A DNA stretch of 64,000 nt from Gymnopilus junonius (lineage: Eukaryota; Basidiomycota; Agaricomycetes; Agaricales; Galerinaceae). Positions within the stretch are counted from its first letter, which is position 1. Each line of letters starts with the position of its first letter. Both the position numbers and the translations under genes were made by a program. Positions 41,082 through 52,232 of this stretch are shown here, one piece after another. Where the stretch lies: NCBI GenBank assembly GCA_015501075.1, contig JADNYJ010000054.1, forward strand, positions 1 to 64,000. Reading direction: 5' to 3'. The notes beneath the pieces are model-generated. The model had not been told where the DNA came from, searched no databases, and saw only the letters and a program-made list of their open reading frames with translations.

Positions 41082-44000
41082 ATGTTCTCGAAGCTCAGTG
41101 TCGTTCTTTGCTTTGCATTTAGCGCGTCTGTTGGTTGGTGCTCTCCGTCCTCTTTCAGTTCATGACCTCACCTGTCTTCAGTCGCGCAGTCTTCACTTTC
41201 TGTTGTATGCATTGCAGGCCAATGCCTGCAAGGTTTTTCTAATGCCACGAGTACGTGTTGTCCCAATCTATTTGAGAGAACCTTCGCTGATACGTGCCCA
41301 GTTGGTGCAAAGCTTTCTGCTTCAGGAATTTCTACCACTCTATTCTTACTTCCAGGCCAATACACGTCTACAACGAACCCCGCACTACTTCACAATTTGC
41401 TAACGTCTTCATCTGCCACAATCACCAGTTCCCCAGGTTTCAATGTAACGTCACTTTCCTCTTTACCACTCAACATCGACCTCGAACCAGGATTGGCGAT
41501 CTACTCTCTACCAAGGTATTCCGGACAAAGCGCATTCTCACAGCTCCCAACATCCCCGGTCCTCAACTCTTCAACACCACTGCCAGCAAGGTCTCTAGTC
41601 TTATCCGAGAACGTGTGGGCAGCGGTGACTTCAAGTTCAAATGATCGTTTTATCATTTGGGATGCCGTGCCCGACATTTCTCAGCTTCCCACTGGTTTCT
41701 CAACCTCACTTTCTCTGCTCAACGTTCAGTCCTCGGCATGCTCTCCGCCTTGTTCGGGAAATGGTGTTTGTTCCGCTTCTGGAACGTGTACCTGCCCGAC
41801 TGGTTTTACCGGTTCGTCATGCGAAGCATGCGCCGAGGGATTCTTTGGACCCACATGCCAGCCTTGCCCTACGGGGTGTGGCTCTTGTGATCAGGGTATT
41901 TCTGGCTCTGGCCGTTGCTTGACACCAAATGTAATCAACGCGCCATCTACCTGTGACTGCCTGAATGGAGAATGTGGAGCAAATGGACAGTGTACCTGCA
42001 ATCCTGGATGGACAACCTCATCGAATGGAACTGCATGTGCTCAATGTGCTCCTGGTTTCTTCCTCACTTCGACCGGAGACTGCCAGGGTAATTACACGTC
42101 TCCATGTTTTGAAAGAGGATTACTGACGTGAATTATAGTTTGTCAACTTGGATGTTCTCAATGCTCGGATGGTACTGGCGAATGTGTTTCTTGCAAGCAA
42201 GGTTTCACGCAAAATGCCAATGATAAGACTAAATGTGATCCTTTACCTTCGAGCACATCGAGCGGAACCGTATGTCCAGATGGAAGCTTTAGCGCAGGTG
42301 CTCAGTGCTCTCCTTGCTCTCCCTCTTGTCGTACTTGCACAGGTCCTTCGTCGAACCAGTGCATACTTTGCGCTCAAGGAACCTACCTCTTCAATAGCAA
42401 TTGCATCAGCGCCGACACCAATGGTGTCTGTCAAGGCACGAATGGAATGATTGCAGACAACAATAAAAATGAATGCGATAGTAAGTCTCATTTATATTAC
42501 GGCCGCTGTTGTCGTTAATTTGTCTTGCCTAGCTTGTGGAGCCAAGTGCACCTCATGCAAAATTCCGAACTTTAGCGTTGCATCTACCGTTGATCAGTTA
42601 CAATGCACTGGTTGTTTACCCGGCTTTGTCCTTTCCGGAGGAAAATGTATCGATAGCTGCCCTTCAGGCACATTTTTGTCCCCGCAGGACAATTTAACTT
42701 GCACCGGTATGCTGCGCTGTTCATTTAACTACCTTATAGCACCGGCTCATATGCCTCACTTTAGCTTGTTCTTCTTCATGCGGAACTTGTGCGGGTTCCG
42801 CAGACTTTTGCCTCACCTGCGCTTCTGGTCAACTTGCTTCTTCAGGTCAATGTGTCTCCGCCTGCCCCTCTAATACATTCAGCTCCTCTGGCTCCTGTCT
42901 CAAGTGTCACCCGGATTGTGCGACTTGTTCCGGACCTTCCTTCAATCAATGCTCGTCTTGCCCTTCAGAGCTTCCGGTTCTCACGAACGGGAGATGTCTC
43001 CCAACATGCGCGAAAACACAGTTTTTTGACAAAACTACGTCCTCATGCCAAGCCTGCGACTCGAGTTGTTCAAGCTGCTCTGGGTCCGGATCATCTAGCT
43101 GCCTAGCATGCTCTAGCACCACACAGGTCCTCCGTGCTGGGTCGTGTGTTTCTGCAAATTGTAACGGGTCATCGAGTGTTATTCCAGGACTCGGAGTTTG
43201 TCTATCCGAAATGGTGGAGGTTCCCAGCACATCCGGTACGGGTACAGCAGGACCTTTACCTTCCATCACAGGCCTATCGGATCCTACTATCGTTCCTGTC
43301 CGGCGTACACTGTCGTGGTGGGAGATTTTATTGATGGCACTTGGATGCGCGTTTATTTTCCTCGTCATTGTAATGCTTTGGCGGAGAAGGGCGAGGAAGC
43401 AAAGAGCGAAAAGAACGGCAATGTTTGCGTCTGCCAAGCGGCTTGATTCCCCTCACGGATGGAGGTGGCGTCTTGCTAAGTTTGGAGAGAGGTTATTTGG
43501 CAGTCGTGCCGCGAATAGGCTGCAGAAGGGCCAGGAAGTCTTACCTGTCGCGTCTAACCATCATGATCGCTTTTCTGCCTCGAGATTGAAGCCATTAAGC
43601 ATTACAAGTTATGGGCAAGACATCAAACTCAAAAAAATGGGCAACAATGAAAGTAGATCGTCGTCGACTAAAGAGGAGGATGACGATGTAGCGAACTATA
43701 TTGATGCTTACGATTATGATCGTTCAGCACCCTCTCGGACGAGTCGGGTACTATCGACTGTTCATGGTGAAGGCCGACACCGACATTACGGCCAGCGTAG
43801 TCAGCAACGGCGTCTCGATCGCGACTCGCTTTATTCGGAGATTACGGGAAACCAGAGGCATACGCCTGAGCCGCGTCAGCCTCTGAAGAGGGAGCCGTCG
43901 GGTGCTTCAAGGTTTACGAAGAGTAGTGTCAGCACCGCTTCCAAGACGCGTCAGCCGGCCAAAGAAGGTGTCCTTGTGGATATTGCGGGAAATGAAAGGG

Positions 44001-44352
44001 CACTGCCATCTCTCCCTCTGCAGATGGCCTCCAACACTGGCTCATCGACCTCTAGCACGCCCACTGAAGCGCAGGCGTATATGATGGCCGTCAGGCCGGG
44101 CTTCTGGGTGGACCGTCACAGCCAATTGTCGGCCCCATTGCACCCACTACCACTGGAGGCAGTTTCATGCCCATACCGGTGCATCTGGTGCCCAACACGA
44201 CTGGAGGCCAGGGTTCATATTGGCTAACGCCAGTGCCGCATGGTGCGGTCCCTCAGCCACAGCCGCAATCTCCTTTAGACACGATCGTTCTTCAGCCAAT
44301 GAACACGGGTGCTTCGTCATCCCGAAACCCGTTTAGACAAGAAATCTACTAA
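41082..44352 (+). CDS. Cysteine-rich EGF/furin-like single-pass surface protein
   Basis: Exon 1 (41082-41133) and exon 2 (from 41182) join to give a signal peptide MFSKLSVVLCFAFSASVVAQ. The extracellular part starts with a Ser/Thr-rich domain, then EGF-like units (CSPPCSGNGVCSASGTCTCP, CDCLNGECGANGQCTCNPGW), then repeated furin-like/growth-factor-receptor cysteine units (CSQCSDGTGECVSC, CSPSCRTCTGPSSNQC, CSSSCGTCAGSADFC and more). Introns fall at 42088-42138, 42481-42532 and 42707-42764. One transmembrane helix follows (WEILLMALGCAFIFLVIVML, about 43314-43376), then a basic stop-transfer run and a long Ser/Arg-rich cytoplasmic tail. Near 44110 the coding look moves to another frame ending RQEIY at 44352; in the first frame the protein ends at 44227. 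The role is unknown, possibly adhesion or surface sensing. Confidence 0.8.
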
Positions 44353-45241
44353 GTCGCCACCACTATCTTTCTGTTCTACTTCATATGACTGACGCGGACG
44401 CGCTTCCGATACGGCTGACGGACCGATTCAATTAGTTATCAGATGTGACGAGTTTTTTCTTCTCTCTTTTTGCTGCATGGACTTTCGGAGATATATTATC
44501 TTCTATCATCTTCATCGTCATTCCCTTTTCTACCTCACGAAGTTTCATCTCAGGAAACATACCCATCGTATCTGCTTCCGTCATCAAATCTGACGGCACA
44601 TAGACCGCACTTCAGGAGGATATTCTTTTACCCCACACCATCTTAGTTCGAAGCACAGTTCCATTTATACATACTTACGCATCCTTCTCTGTATTATACT
44701 ATGTAGCCATCTAATAAAGACATGATTTGTGTAACGAAACATTGGTATGAAAGTCCGAGGCGAATTGTCAGTAGGATGACAGAAACAAGAGATGGTGAGT
44801 TCGGAAGCGCTGAAGGACATGTCGCGTGATAGATGTCTGTTTCTTGGACATATTGCAGGCAAGATACCCCGCACTTGCAATTGGTACTAAAATAGTAGAA
44901 AGAATATAAATATTGTGCTGCGACCAGGGCAGCGGTTGCCTCGTGACAGAAATATCATTCCTCGGGACAGCCATCAGGATTTGGGCTGAGATCCAGATTG
45001 GGGATGCAGATTTGCTGCCATTGTCCTCCTCTCTCAAGCCTGTCTTATCGGACCTTGAGTGTCGCGTGGATGAACTCACCTTGCTGACTACACCGCGCCT
45101 CTTTTCCTTCATTAAATCCTCCATCATCCTTAATTTCTCCTTCCTTTCTTTCTCCGGTCGTCTCTTGGCTTGCTTTTCCTCTCCTTCTTCTCCTCCACCA
45201 TTTTTGAATTATACTTCCGGCGTTTATTTCTCTTTGTCGCT
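44353..45241. other. Intergenic; CT-rich promoter of the PP2C gene at the right end
   Basis: No gene is supported. A minus-strand open frame at 44768-45127 has no motif and overlaps the promoter. From about 45110 to 45200 the plus strand is strongly CT-rich, as in many fungal promoters that lack a TATA box. Confidence 0.4.
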
Positions 45242-46990
45242 ATGATTGTCGAGCGCGCAAGCTCGTACAACTGGGCATACTCGGAAGATATACCTGGCAA
45301 TCGGTGCGGACCCGAGGACGGCCCATGGCCGCGTCCGTACCAGGTCCTGGACGAGGATGAACTCTGGCGCGAACTCAGGATACTGGCCAAGCCACAGAGC
45401 AGTCAACTAGGGAACTACAAGGCAGACAGCATCAACTTTCAACCATCCCCAACGACGAAGACGCAGGATCGCTATGTTGTTACGCAGCTTGATGTGCATG
45501 GTCGTCTCTGGACGTTCACAGGGGTTTTCGATGGTGCGTTCCGTTGACTAATTTTTTTTTCTCCCCGCCGACCCTGTCGCTGTTTCTCTCGTAAAGGTCA
45601 TCTTGGTGATGTCACGGTTGAACACGTTGCCCACCATTTACCTATTATCGTTCGGGACTTCTTAAGGGAGGCGGAAGCCGCCACCAAGGAAGGCACATAC
45701 GCTCCAGAGGATATTTCTGAACTTTTTACAAAGGCCATCATTGCTTTCGACGATGCGATCGCTCATGACGTCCTCGATCTCTTTGGTGGCTCTGTTGAAA
45801 AGCTGGATGATTACACTGATGCTCAAATTCGGGAAATTATCAATGACCAACATAAGGGTGGCGCAAACTGGAGGAAAGCGAGATTGTGCATGTACGGAAC
45901 CACAGCTCTGGTCGCACTCATTGACCCTGAGCATAGAGACCTGTGGATTGCCAATCTGGGGGACTGCCAAGCAAGTGAGTAATTGCGTCGCCGTGTTGTT
46001 TGGGTGCGTTCCTGCGCCGAATAACAAAGACTTTTCTGTAATACCCCGTTGCTGACACAGATTTTCTTCATTGCCTTTAGTCATGGCTTCGCCGAGTAAT
46101 AATGCAAAGGATTGGAAAATTGAGGTCTTGACTGCCAGCCACAATGGGGATAACGACGCTGAACTCGACCGGGTAAAGCAAAGCCATCCCGGTGAACCAG
46201 AGTGCATCGTCGACAGAAGAGTCCTCGGTGCCCTCGCACCAACAAGGTGTAAGTTATTTTACTCTCTAATATTTGTGGGGTAAAATCTAATCTCTGCCCT
46301 TACCATTGACACCTCCATCCCTTGCAATCATCTGTTCAATACGTTTACGTGATGTGTCCTTGGGTTGAACAACTGATGGCAGGTTTCGGTGATATCCCCT
46401 TCAAGCAGCCACCCGCGTTCACTCGGCGCATCTTATACAACCTGTTCCCCGGATTCCACAATACCTCGCCATGGGAGGAATTCCTGAGACGCAATCAAAC
46501 TCCTCCTTACATCACCGCTGAGCCCCAAATTATTTATCGTAAGCTAGATGTGGATGATACTGCTGCTGCGCACAGCGGGACTACGACGCCGTCGCCATTG
46601 GTTTCACGATCTAGTAGTATATCATCCATTTACCGGAATAAATTCTGGCCTGGCTCAAAGAGTCAAAACCAGAAGGAAACCCCTCCTGCTCAACCTCCAC
46701 CCGCACCAGGGTCACGCTTCCTGATATTAACATCGGACGGCTTTGCAGATCTGTGTGAGGGCGAAGGCCAGAAACGCGTAATCGAGAGTTGGGCTCGCGG
46801 GATGGTATCACGCAATCCGCCGGAGAGCGTCACGGACTCAGAGCCCGGTTCTAGGCATGACAATATGGCTCTCAGGCTTCTTCGCCGTGCTGTGGGCGGC
46901 GATGATAGATTTGGCGTGTCTAGAGTATTGACTCTAGATATGGATGTTGCTTGGATTGACGACACTTCTATCGTGGTCCAGACACTCTAA
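45242..46990 (+). CDS. PP2C (PPM) protein phosphatase, PDP-like
   Basis: Four exons (45242-45533, 45597-45974, 46081-46248, 46383-46990) give 481 residues in one frame. The metal-site motifs are present: GVFDGH split by intron 1, WIANLGDCQA, the TRCFGD block that splices at GTAAGT, ILTSDGFADL, and a final DDTSIVVQTL. The insert with GGANWRKARLCMYGTTALVA and the FGDIPFKQP loop fit the pyruvate-dehydrogenase-phosphatase/Ptc5-7 branch rather than cytosolic Ptc1. The enzyme removes phosphate from Ser/Thr using Mn2+/Mg2+. A mitochondrial target peptide is not obvious. A low-complexity Ser/Pro insert (TTTPSPLVSRSSSISS) sits before the last block. Confidence 0.88.
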
Positions 46991-49487
46991 GTTCGCTTCC
47001 TCCTTGACGGTCCTTTTGCAACCTGTCGCTGTTGTATTCATTTCCTTTGAGGGTTCCAGGCGTCCGCACCGTGCATTGGCAAGGTGCATGGTCTATCCCA
47101 GGCTTCTGGCTTCTATGAATGGTTCTGTCTATACACCCCGCAATGACCATGTCATATCAGCATCAACATTCCTTCATGCAATACCTCCTTTCCACTTTCA
47201 ATTTCATCATCATCCGGATCAAAGTGTCTCATAGCAGGTTTTTGTTTTCTTTGCTGTTTTTTTGCTATATGAAGTTACCCGTTGCATTTGGTTAGCGTAC
47301 ACCTCCATCCCATGCCACTTCTCCTCTCCCCTGCATCACATAGCATATTGTTTCCTTCGCCTCTTGGTCTTTTATTTTTTCTAATGATGACTGTCTTATG
47401 GGTTTCGCTTTCGTGTACAATAAGCACTTTTTAGGGCGCTTGAAGAAGCTTTTAGTGGTAGTATCAGTAACTTATCCTCATAGTTTTCCGTCCAAGGGAG
47501 TCTGTTAATACGTAACTCGATGTCGATAATTATTTATTATCACGTCGTCTTTATTGTCCCGGTTCCAAGTTCATGGCATACCCTCGGAGTTGTGCTGAAA
47601 CTCGACTTCATGCAATGAAAGGGCCGAGGAGCCCTGGCCTTGCAGTTGCCTTCCCTCATATGCCCTGTACTCCACTTGTACTTGCTATTTATTGATAGTT
47701 GCCAACGATAAAAGTAGAGCAAGTATTCGATCATGATTGGGATGCAAGTTTCATCGTCTGAGTGTCATCTCATTTATCACTCTTTGGCAGATGATTAGTA
47801 TATGGGCGTTCGACATGCGGCATTAGCACCACGGCCCACAGCATCAGCAGGTAAGATACTGGAAAGATCCATTTAATTCATGCAAGCATGGACATGTCCG
47901 CTGATCGCAATCCAGCGTTGGCCCGCAGTGGCAGCCACTAAGCAGCCACTGAGGGCACGATGAACAAGATTCACACTCGGAGCTTGCAGCGAAATCCTGA
48001 TTCCTGACCCCGAGAGGTTGGTGGATCGGTGGTGAGAAACAATGAGACCGTTACAAGGCTTATTATACCTTCCGCGGAGGATAGCCTTCTGCGAGAACTG
48101 TAAAGATATGGCTTGGGTAGCAAAAGGATAGTATTACGGCCAATGTACCTACCCCGGAGGCAGTACTGCCGATGTCAACATTACCTCGTTGCCTACAAAT
48201 TCCGGGAGGTATCACCCTTGCATTTGAACCCAATAGGCTATATCGAAAAGGTTGAATGGCTCTGACAATCAATAAGAATGAGCATGACTCATACGGTTCT
48301 GTGCCGACTTCGCAGAGGAAATGGCATCTTTGACGCCACCCCGTGGGGTTGAGGCGCTATGATCCTTCAATAGGAAAATTCAGGGATTTAGACCGCTGAG
48401 AAACCGCCGGGACGAAGCTGTAGTTAATATGCTTCAATCGTTGTAGTTAGCGAACCAATTGCAACTGCCTGGATCTCAAAGACAGGCGACATGGATCCAC
48501 TCAAACCTTATACTCTAGAAACTTTAACGGAATGCAACGCGTGCCGCTGATCGTCCTCCGCGTGGCGTAATAAGCTGCCCTGCCCAATGTCGATGATAAA
48601 TGTTGCTTACTGTCTTGGAAGTAGGCAAGTAAATGGCGTCTTAATGTCATCTTAGCGGCTTCATCGAGCGGCCGATGAAACGCCATTTGAATTCGTGAGT
48701 CTAATGGGTATTCAGTAGAGTCGATATCACCTTATAGCATTGAGTTGCTGATGCTGCAAGATAGCACCTTGTGATTAACACGATGCTGAGCGACGTATAG
48801 GCAGGATGATGTCGGTCCGCTCGCCGAGCCAGGAATCCGTTCCTTGGGCAGCACGGAAAATATGCGGAAAGGGAACGTAAAACTGGTCACCAGCTATCTT
48901 CAGCATTGGCGTGGAGTATACAAGGCATCTGTCCAATACAGTGAAGCGTATGCTATATAACCAGTAGATGGACAAAGATGAGCAAAACCGGCAAGTAATA
49001 TGTCCACAAGCTATAAGGACCTAGTAGGATGTGTCGGATAAGATATGATGCAATCTGTGATTGAGGCTTGAGCCACGCCGTAATAGTCCTAAATCGTAAT
49101 GAATGCAAAGGTCAGACGACCAGTTCAAGTTTCCTGACATCTGATCAGTACCAGCGCTGCCAAGGCAAAAACCTGAAGCTTCAACGGATTTGTATTAGAA
49201 ATTGTACGCTGCACCGTTTGGCATCCAAGTTGACGGAAAATATAGAATTTGCTGCATTGGACTTCTAGATGGGCGAGCCAACTATACATCGACCACTAGT
49301 CAGTGGTCGGAAGTTCGAAGTCCAAGCAATACGCTCAGGCTGTCTGGACCAGGTGAAATAAACGCATCGAGTATAGACAAAAAATAAACCATTAGTTGCC
49401 ATCAATGTGAGTTTAGGCGTCAAGCATAAGGGCCAAAAGCAGAGCAAATCCAGTAGACAGATTCTGGCTAAACATGGCAGCCTAGCA
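46991..49487. other. Gene-poor stretch, nothing recognised
   Basis: Short chance frames only, no motif, no long repeat. The first 500 bases are probably 3' untranslated sequence of the phosphatase gene. Confidence 0.4.
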
Positions 49488-49632
49488 AATCCTACGTTGC
49501 CCAGTCATGTGTGAAGCATCTACGAAAGAGAGATCTTGAAATCTTGAAAGTTAAGCAGGCCGGTTAACATAAGATTCAGGGTAATCATGACGGGCTCCTG
49601 ACCTTATATGGGATCCCGCCATGTCGGGCATG
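49488..49632 (+). ncRNA. Degenerate 5S-rRNA-like sequence
   Basis: The stretch contains blocks that recall 5S rRNA in the right order: CCTACGTTGCCCAGTCATG at the start, GATCTTGAA.., AAAGTTAAGCAGGCCGGTTA (the loop A/E region with the internal control element) and ATATGGGATCCCG near the end. At about 145 nt it is longer than the usual 118-120 nt and the terminal helix does not close well. It is therefore more likely a pseudogene or a 5S-derived repeat than a working gene. A covariance-model scan would settle it. Confidence 0.3.
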
Positions 49633-50831
49633 ACGCCGAGGAATGGAGCGCGACCGAACCCATTGAGTTTTTTGCACATCTCGGCTCGGGAAAAAGATTA
49701 AGAACAGCGATAGCAAGATAATCTTCCGATATAGATGAAGCTAACATAGATTCAAGGCCACATGAGTCCTTTAGATTGGCAGGAATTCGGCAGCCTCAGG
49801 GTTCAAGTCAGGTCCGTGCGCAACAATTTCATCTCTACCCAGAGGAGGAAGCAGACCAATAGTCAGAGAACAGCAGTTTAATGGTCCATTACGTCTTAGG
49901 GGACAAATAAAAGAAACCGAATTGGTAGAGACGGTGAAATACTACTGGAGATCACTTCAACTTGTTGAGTATTCTTGAGTAAGTATGCAGCATACTTACG
50001 CTTGCGGCGCTCTGACTCTGCAGTAGTAGTTAAAGTTCCCAGCCGCGTATTTGGGACACCCAAAATACCAATATGTATCAGCTTTATTTCATAGTTGAAG
50101 CAGTACATAACGGAAAGGTCGAACTTGGACGATATCGAGGAGCAAATTAATGAGGAGGGTGACGGTGTTTATTTGGCTCAAGCGCCTTTTGGCCCGGCTG
50201 TCCAAATATTCCGGATTTGGATGCTCCGCCGAGAATCGGCAACGTCCTGTAGCAAAAACTTCTTGGTCCACTGCCAATTCACCGCAGCAGTTCATCGGCC
50301 CCTCGTGCTGCAACTGAGAAAAAATTGTCCGTGATTGACAAGGCGGTCGGCCTACACTCAGAGCGCATGCCTGCTTTGACGAGTTCTTATTGTGTCCTTA
50401 TCTACAGTTTTTATGGGAAAATTCCGCTCACCATTCGACCCGGAGCCTCAAATGGCTCCCGCTTGGCAATGTTGCCCGCCGAAACCAGTTACTAGTCACC
50501 GATGACTTGGAGAATACGACCAAAGCCTAAAGTCAGTTAGACATTTTGGCTATTCATAGTCAATATTGCATCCAAATCCAATTCTGTGAGCCGCTGGTCG
50601 TATTCTAAGCCTTGGAGCAGATGCCTACTTTAACCTCGCTTGGAAGCCACATGTAGCGGCGTCTTGGGACTTAGATTACACTCAGCGTTGGACCCTGTCT
50701 TTTTCTTCTCTTATCCACCTATCGGTATGTAACTTGTGGAAAGCAAATGACTCACCGCAGCTCGTGCAGTTCTATGTGATACATACGCCGTTGCTGTCAT
50801 CTCCGAACCTGAATCGTCCTCCACCGGTTTT
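49633..50831. other. Intergenic, no gene supported
   Basis: An open frame at 50095-50334 (YITERSNLDDIEEQINEEGD at its start) looks protein-like over about 45 residues but has no partner exon I can support. Nothing else is recognised. Confidence 0.35.
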
Positions 50832-51377
50832 GTGAATGTCAAGCTAGGGTACCAAGAAGGTCAGGATCAAGTTTCCATGATTTGGAAAGATCAGGTCGTA
50901 AGTCGTAATTCAAGCTTTAGTGACCAGGCATTGCTTGCTCAACTTCCCCAGACGAAACGAAGGCCAGACCGCCCGCTAAATATTATCTGGCGTGTCCTTT
51001 TCATCAGCTACGTCGTCTTGGATCCTCAAGTAATGTCTTGGGATACAAGGCTACGTAGCATGATCCAGCGGATCGAAGGACAATATTCCACAGTTAGCCT
51101 CCTTCAAGGGCGTGGAACAGGGCGGAAAGGAGTGAGTTCTACAGAACCTGCTAGCCCTTTAATACGTTTAGCAGCCGAGATAAGAAAGCTAACATTGCGA
51201 CATTTTATAAACGACATCGTGTACACTTACGAGTCTCATGTCTTCCAAGCGTTTTCAGCCTTATCAGAATCCATACGTACACGTGCTGCTGGAAAAAAAT
51301 GTAGACCAACAGTGTGGAATCCTTACTACTTACAAAAGGTTTTATGGGCCGTCAAGTTCGTGGTTAATAGTCCATAA
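50832..51377 (+). CDS. Hypothetical ORF, 181 residues
   Basis: A single uninterrupted frame starts MNVKLGYQEGQDQVSMIW and ends KVLWAVKFVVNSP. The product is basic and mixed hydrophobic/charged (IIWRVLFISYVVLDPQ, HFINDIVYTYESHVFQAF). There is no signal peptide, and no domain I know. The length exceeds what is common by chance in this stretch, but codon use is unremarkable, so it may be a remnant of a decayed gene. It stops about 100 bases before the convergent membrane-protein gene. Confidence 0.3.
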   Translation: MNVKLGYQEGQDQVSMIWKDQVVSRNSSFSDQALLAQLPQTKRRPDRPLNIIWRVLFISYVVLDPQVMSWDTRLRSMIQRIEGQYSTVSLLQGRGTGRKGVSSTEPASPLIRLAAEIRKLTLRHFINDIVYTYESHVFQAFSALSESIRTRAAGKKCRPTVWNPYYLQKVLWAVKFVVNSP

Positions 51378-51482
51378 ATGAAATGTCAAAGTAGCGCTAA
51401 TATAGTACATTGTTGTACAAATAAATAACAGCATAAGTCCATGAAAAAGCAAAGAAAGCAAGAAGTCTAACGGAAAAGCTCG

Positions 51483-52232
51483 TCATAGTCCTTCAATAAA
51501 TTTCGTGCCCCCTTCAAATGTCCGTATAGGAGGGCGTGGGTGTGTAGTGGATGAGCTATCGTTGTCCATAGAGGAATCGTAAGAAAGCGATCTTTCCATA
51601 GGCTCGGGCGAAGATGCTAAAGCGGCTCGACTAGAACCATGAGGTGTAGGTGACAACGGTGGGGAAGACGGAGGGGAATACATATGGGAATGGATGCTTG
51701 GAATAATGCTCCGAGATGGATGAGTTGATGGGTCGCCATAAGACAATCCACGAATAGCGTGTGGGTCGAAGCGTACACTTGAAGATGCTTCGGACATGGA
51801 GCTATAGAATTGATTGCCAGGGAATGACCCGACATTTGAAGACCTAGGAGTAGACATTGACGATGCATCTTGCTCCGTCATACGCATGGAGTTGCTGTAC
51901 TTTTTATTCTGCGAAGGAGAGTCCCAATCACTCCCGTTTCCAGCTTTGAACCAACCCTGTCCAGATGCAGTCCTAGGCTTATCAGACCTAATAATGGAAG
52001 TTGGACGACGAGGAGCCGGTACGCGCAGAAGATTCGTGAACCAATTTCTTGAAAATTTTTGATACACGGCTTGGGATCCCGACAGTTGATACCGGCCTCT
52101 GCTCGGGACCTCGCGCGTTGGAGCTTCTGTATCCTCAGCCATATCTTCTCGCAACAGATATATAGTCGCTGAACATGCGATAATTATGATGAGAACCAGG
52201 ATCACTACAAGTGCGATGAAAGCTGTACGCAT
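51483..52232 (-). CDS. Small single-pass membrane protein with Ser/Pro-rich tail
   Basis: The frame is open from 52418, but the ATG at 52232 is the sensible start because it places a membrane helix at once: MRTAFIALVVILVLIIIIAC. A short acidic stretch (REDMAEDTEAPTREVP) and then a 200-residue cytosolic or lumenal tail follow. The tail is rich in Ser, Pro and basic patches (for example SPPSSPPLSPTPHGSS), likely disordered and phosphorylated. It has 249 residues and no intron. Mushroom genomes carry many such signal-anchor proteins of unknown role. No enzyme motif is present. Confidence 0.6.
   Translation of the reverse strand: MRTAFIALVVILVLIIIIACSATIYLLREDMAEDTEAPTREVPSRGRYQLSGSQAVYQKFSRNWFTNLLRVPAPRRPTSIIRSDKPRTASGQGWFKAGNGSDWDSPSQNKKYSNSMRMTEQDASSMSTPRSSNVGSFPGNQFYSSMSEASSSVRFDPHAIRGLSYGDPSTHPSRSIIPSIHSHMYSPPSSPPLSPTPHGSSRAALASSPEPMERSLSYDSSMDNDSSSTTHPRPPIRTFEGGTKFIEGL

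Noticed and set aside
44665..45127. Minus-strand frames upstream of the PP2C gene
   Set aside because: They overlap its CT-rich promoter, which gives Glu/Lys/Arg-rich nonsense on the other strand.
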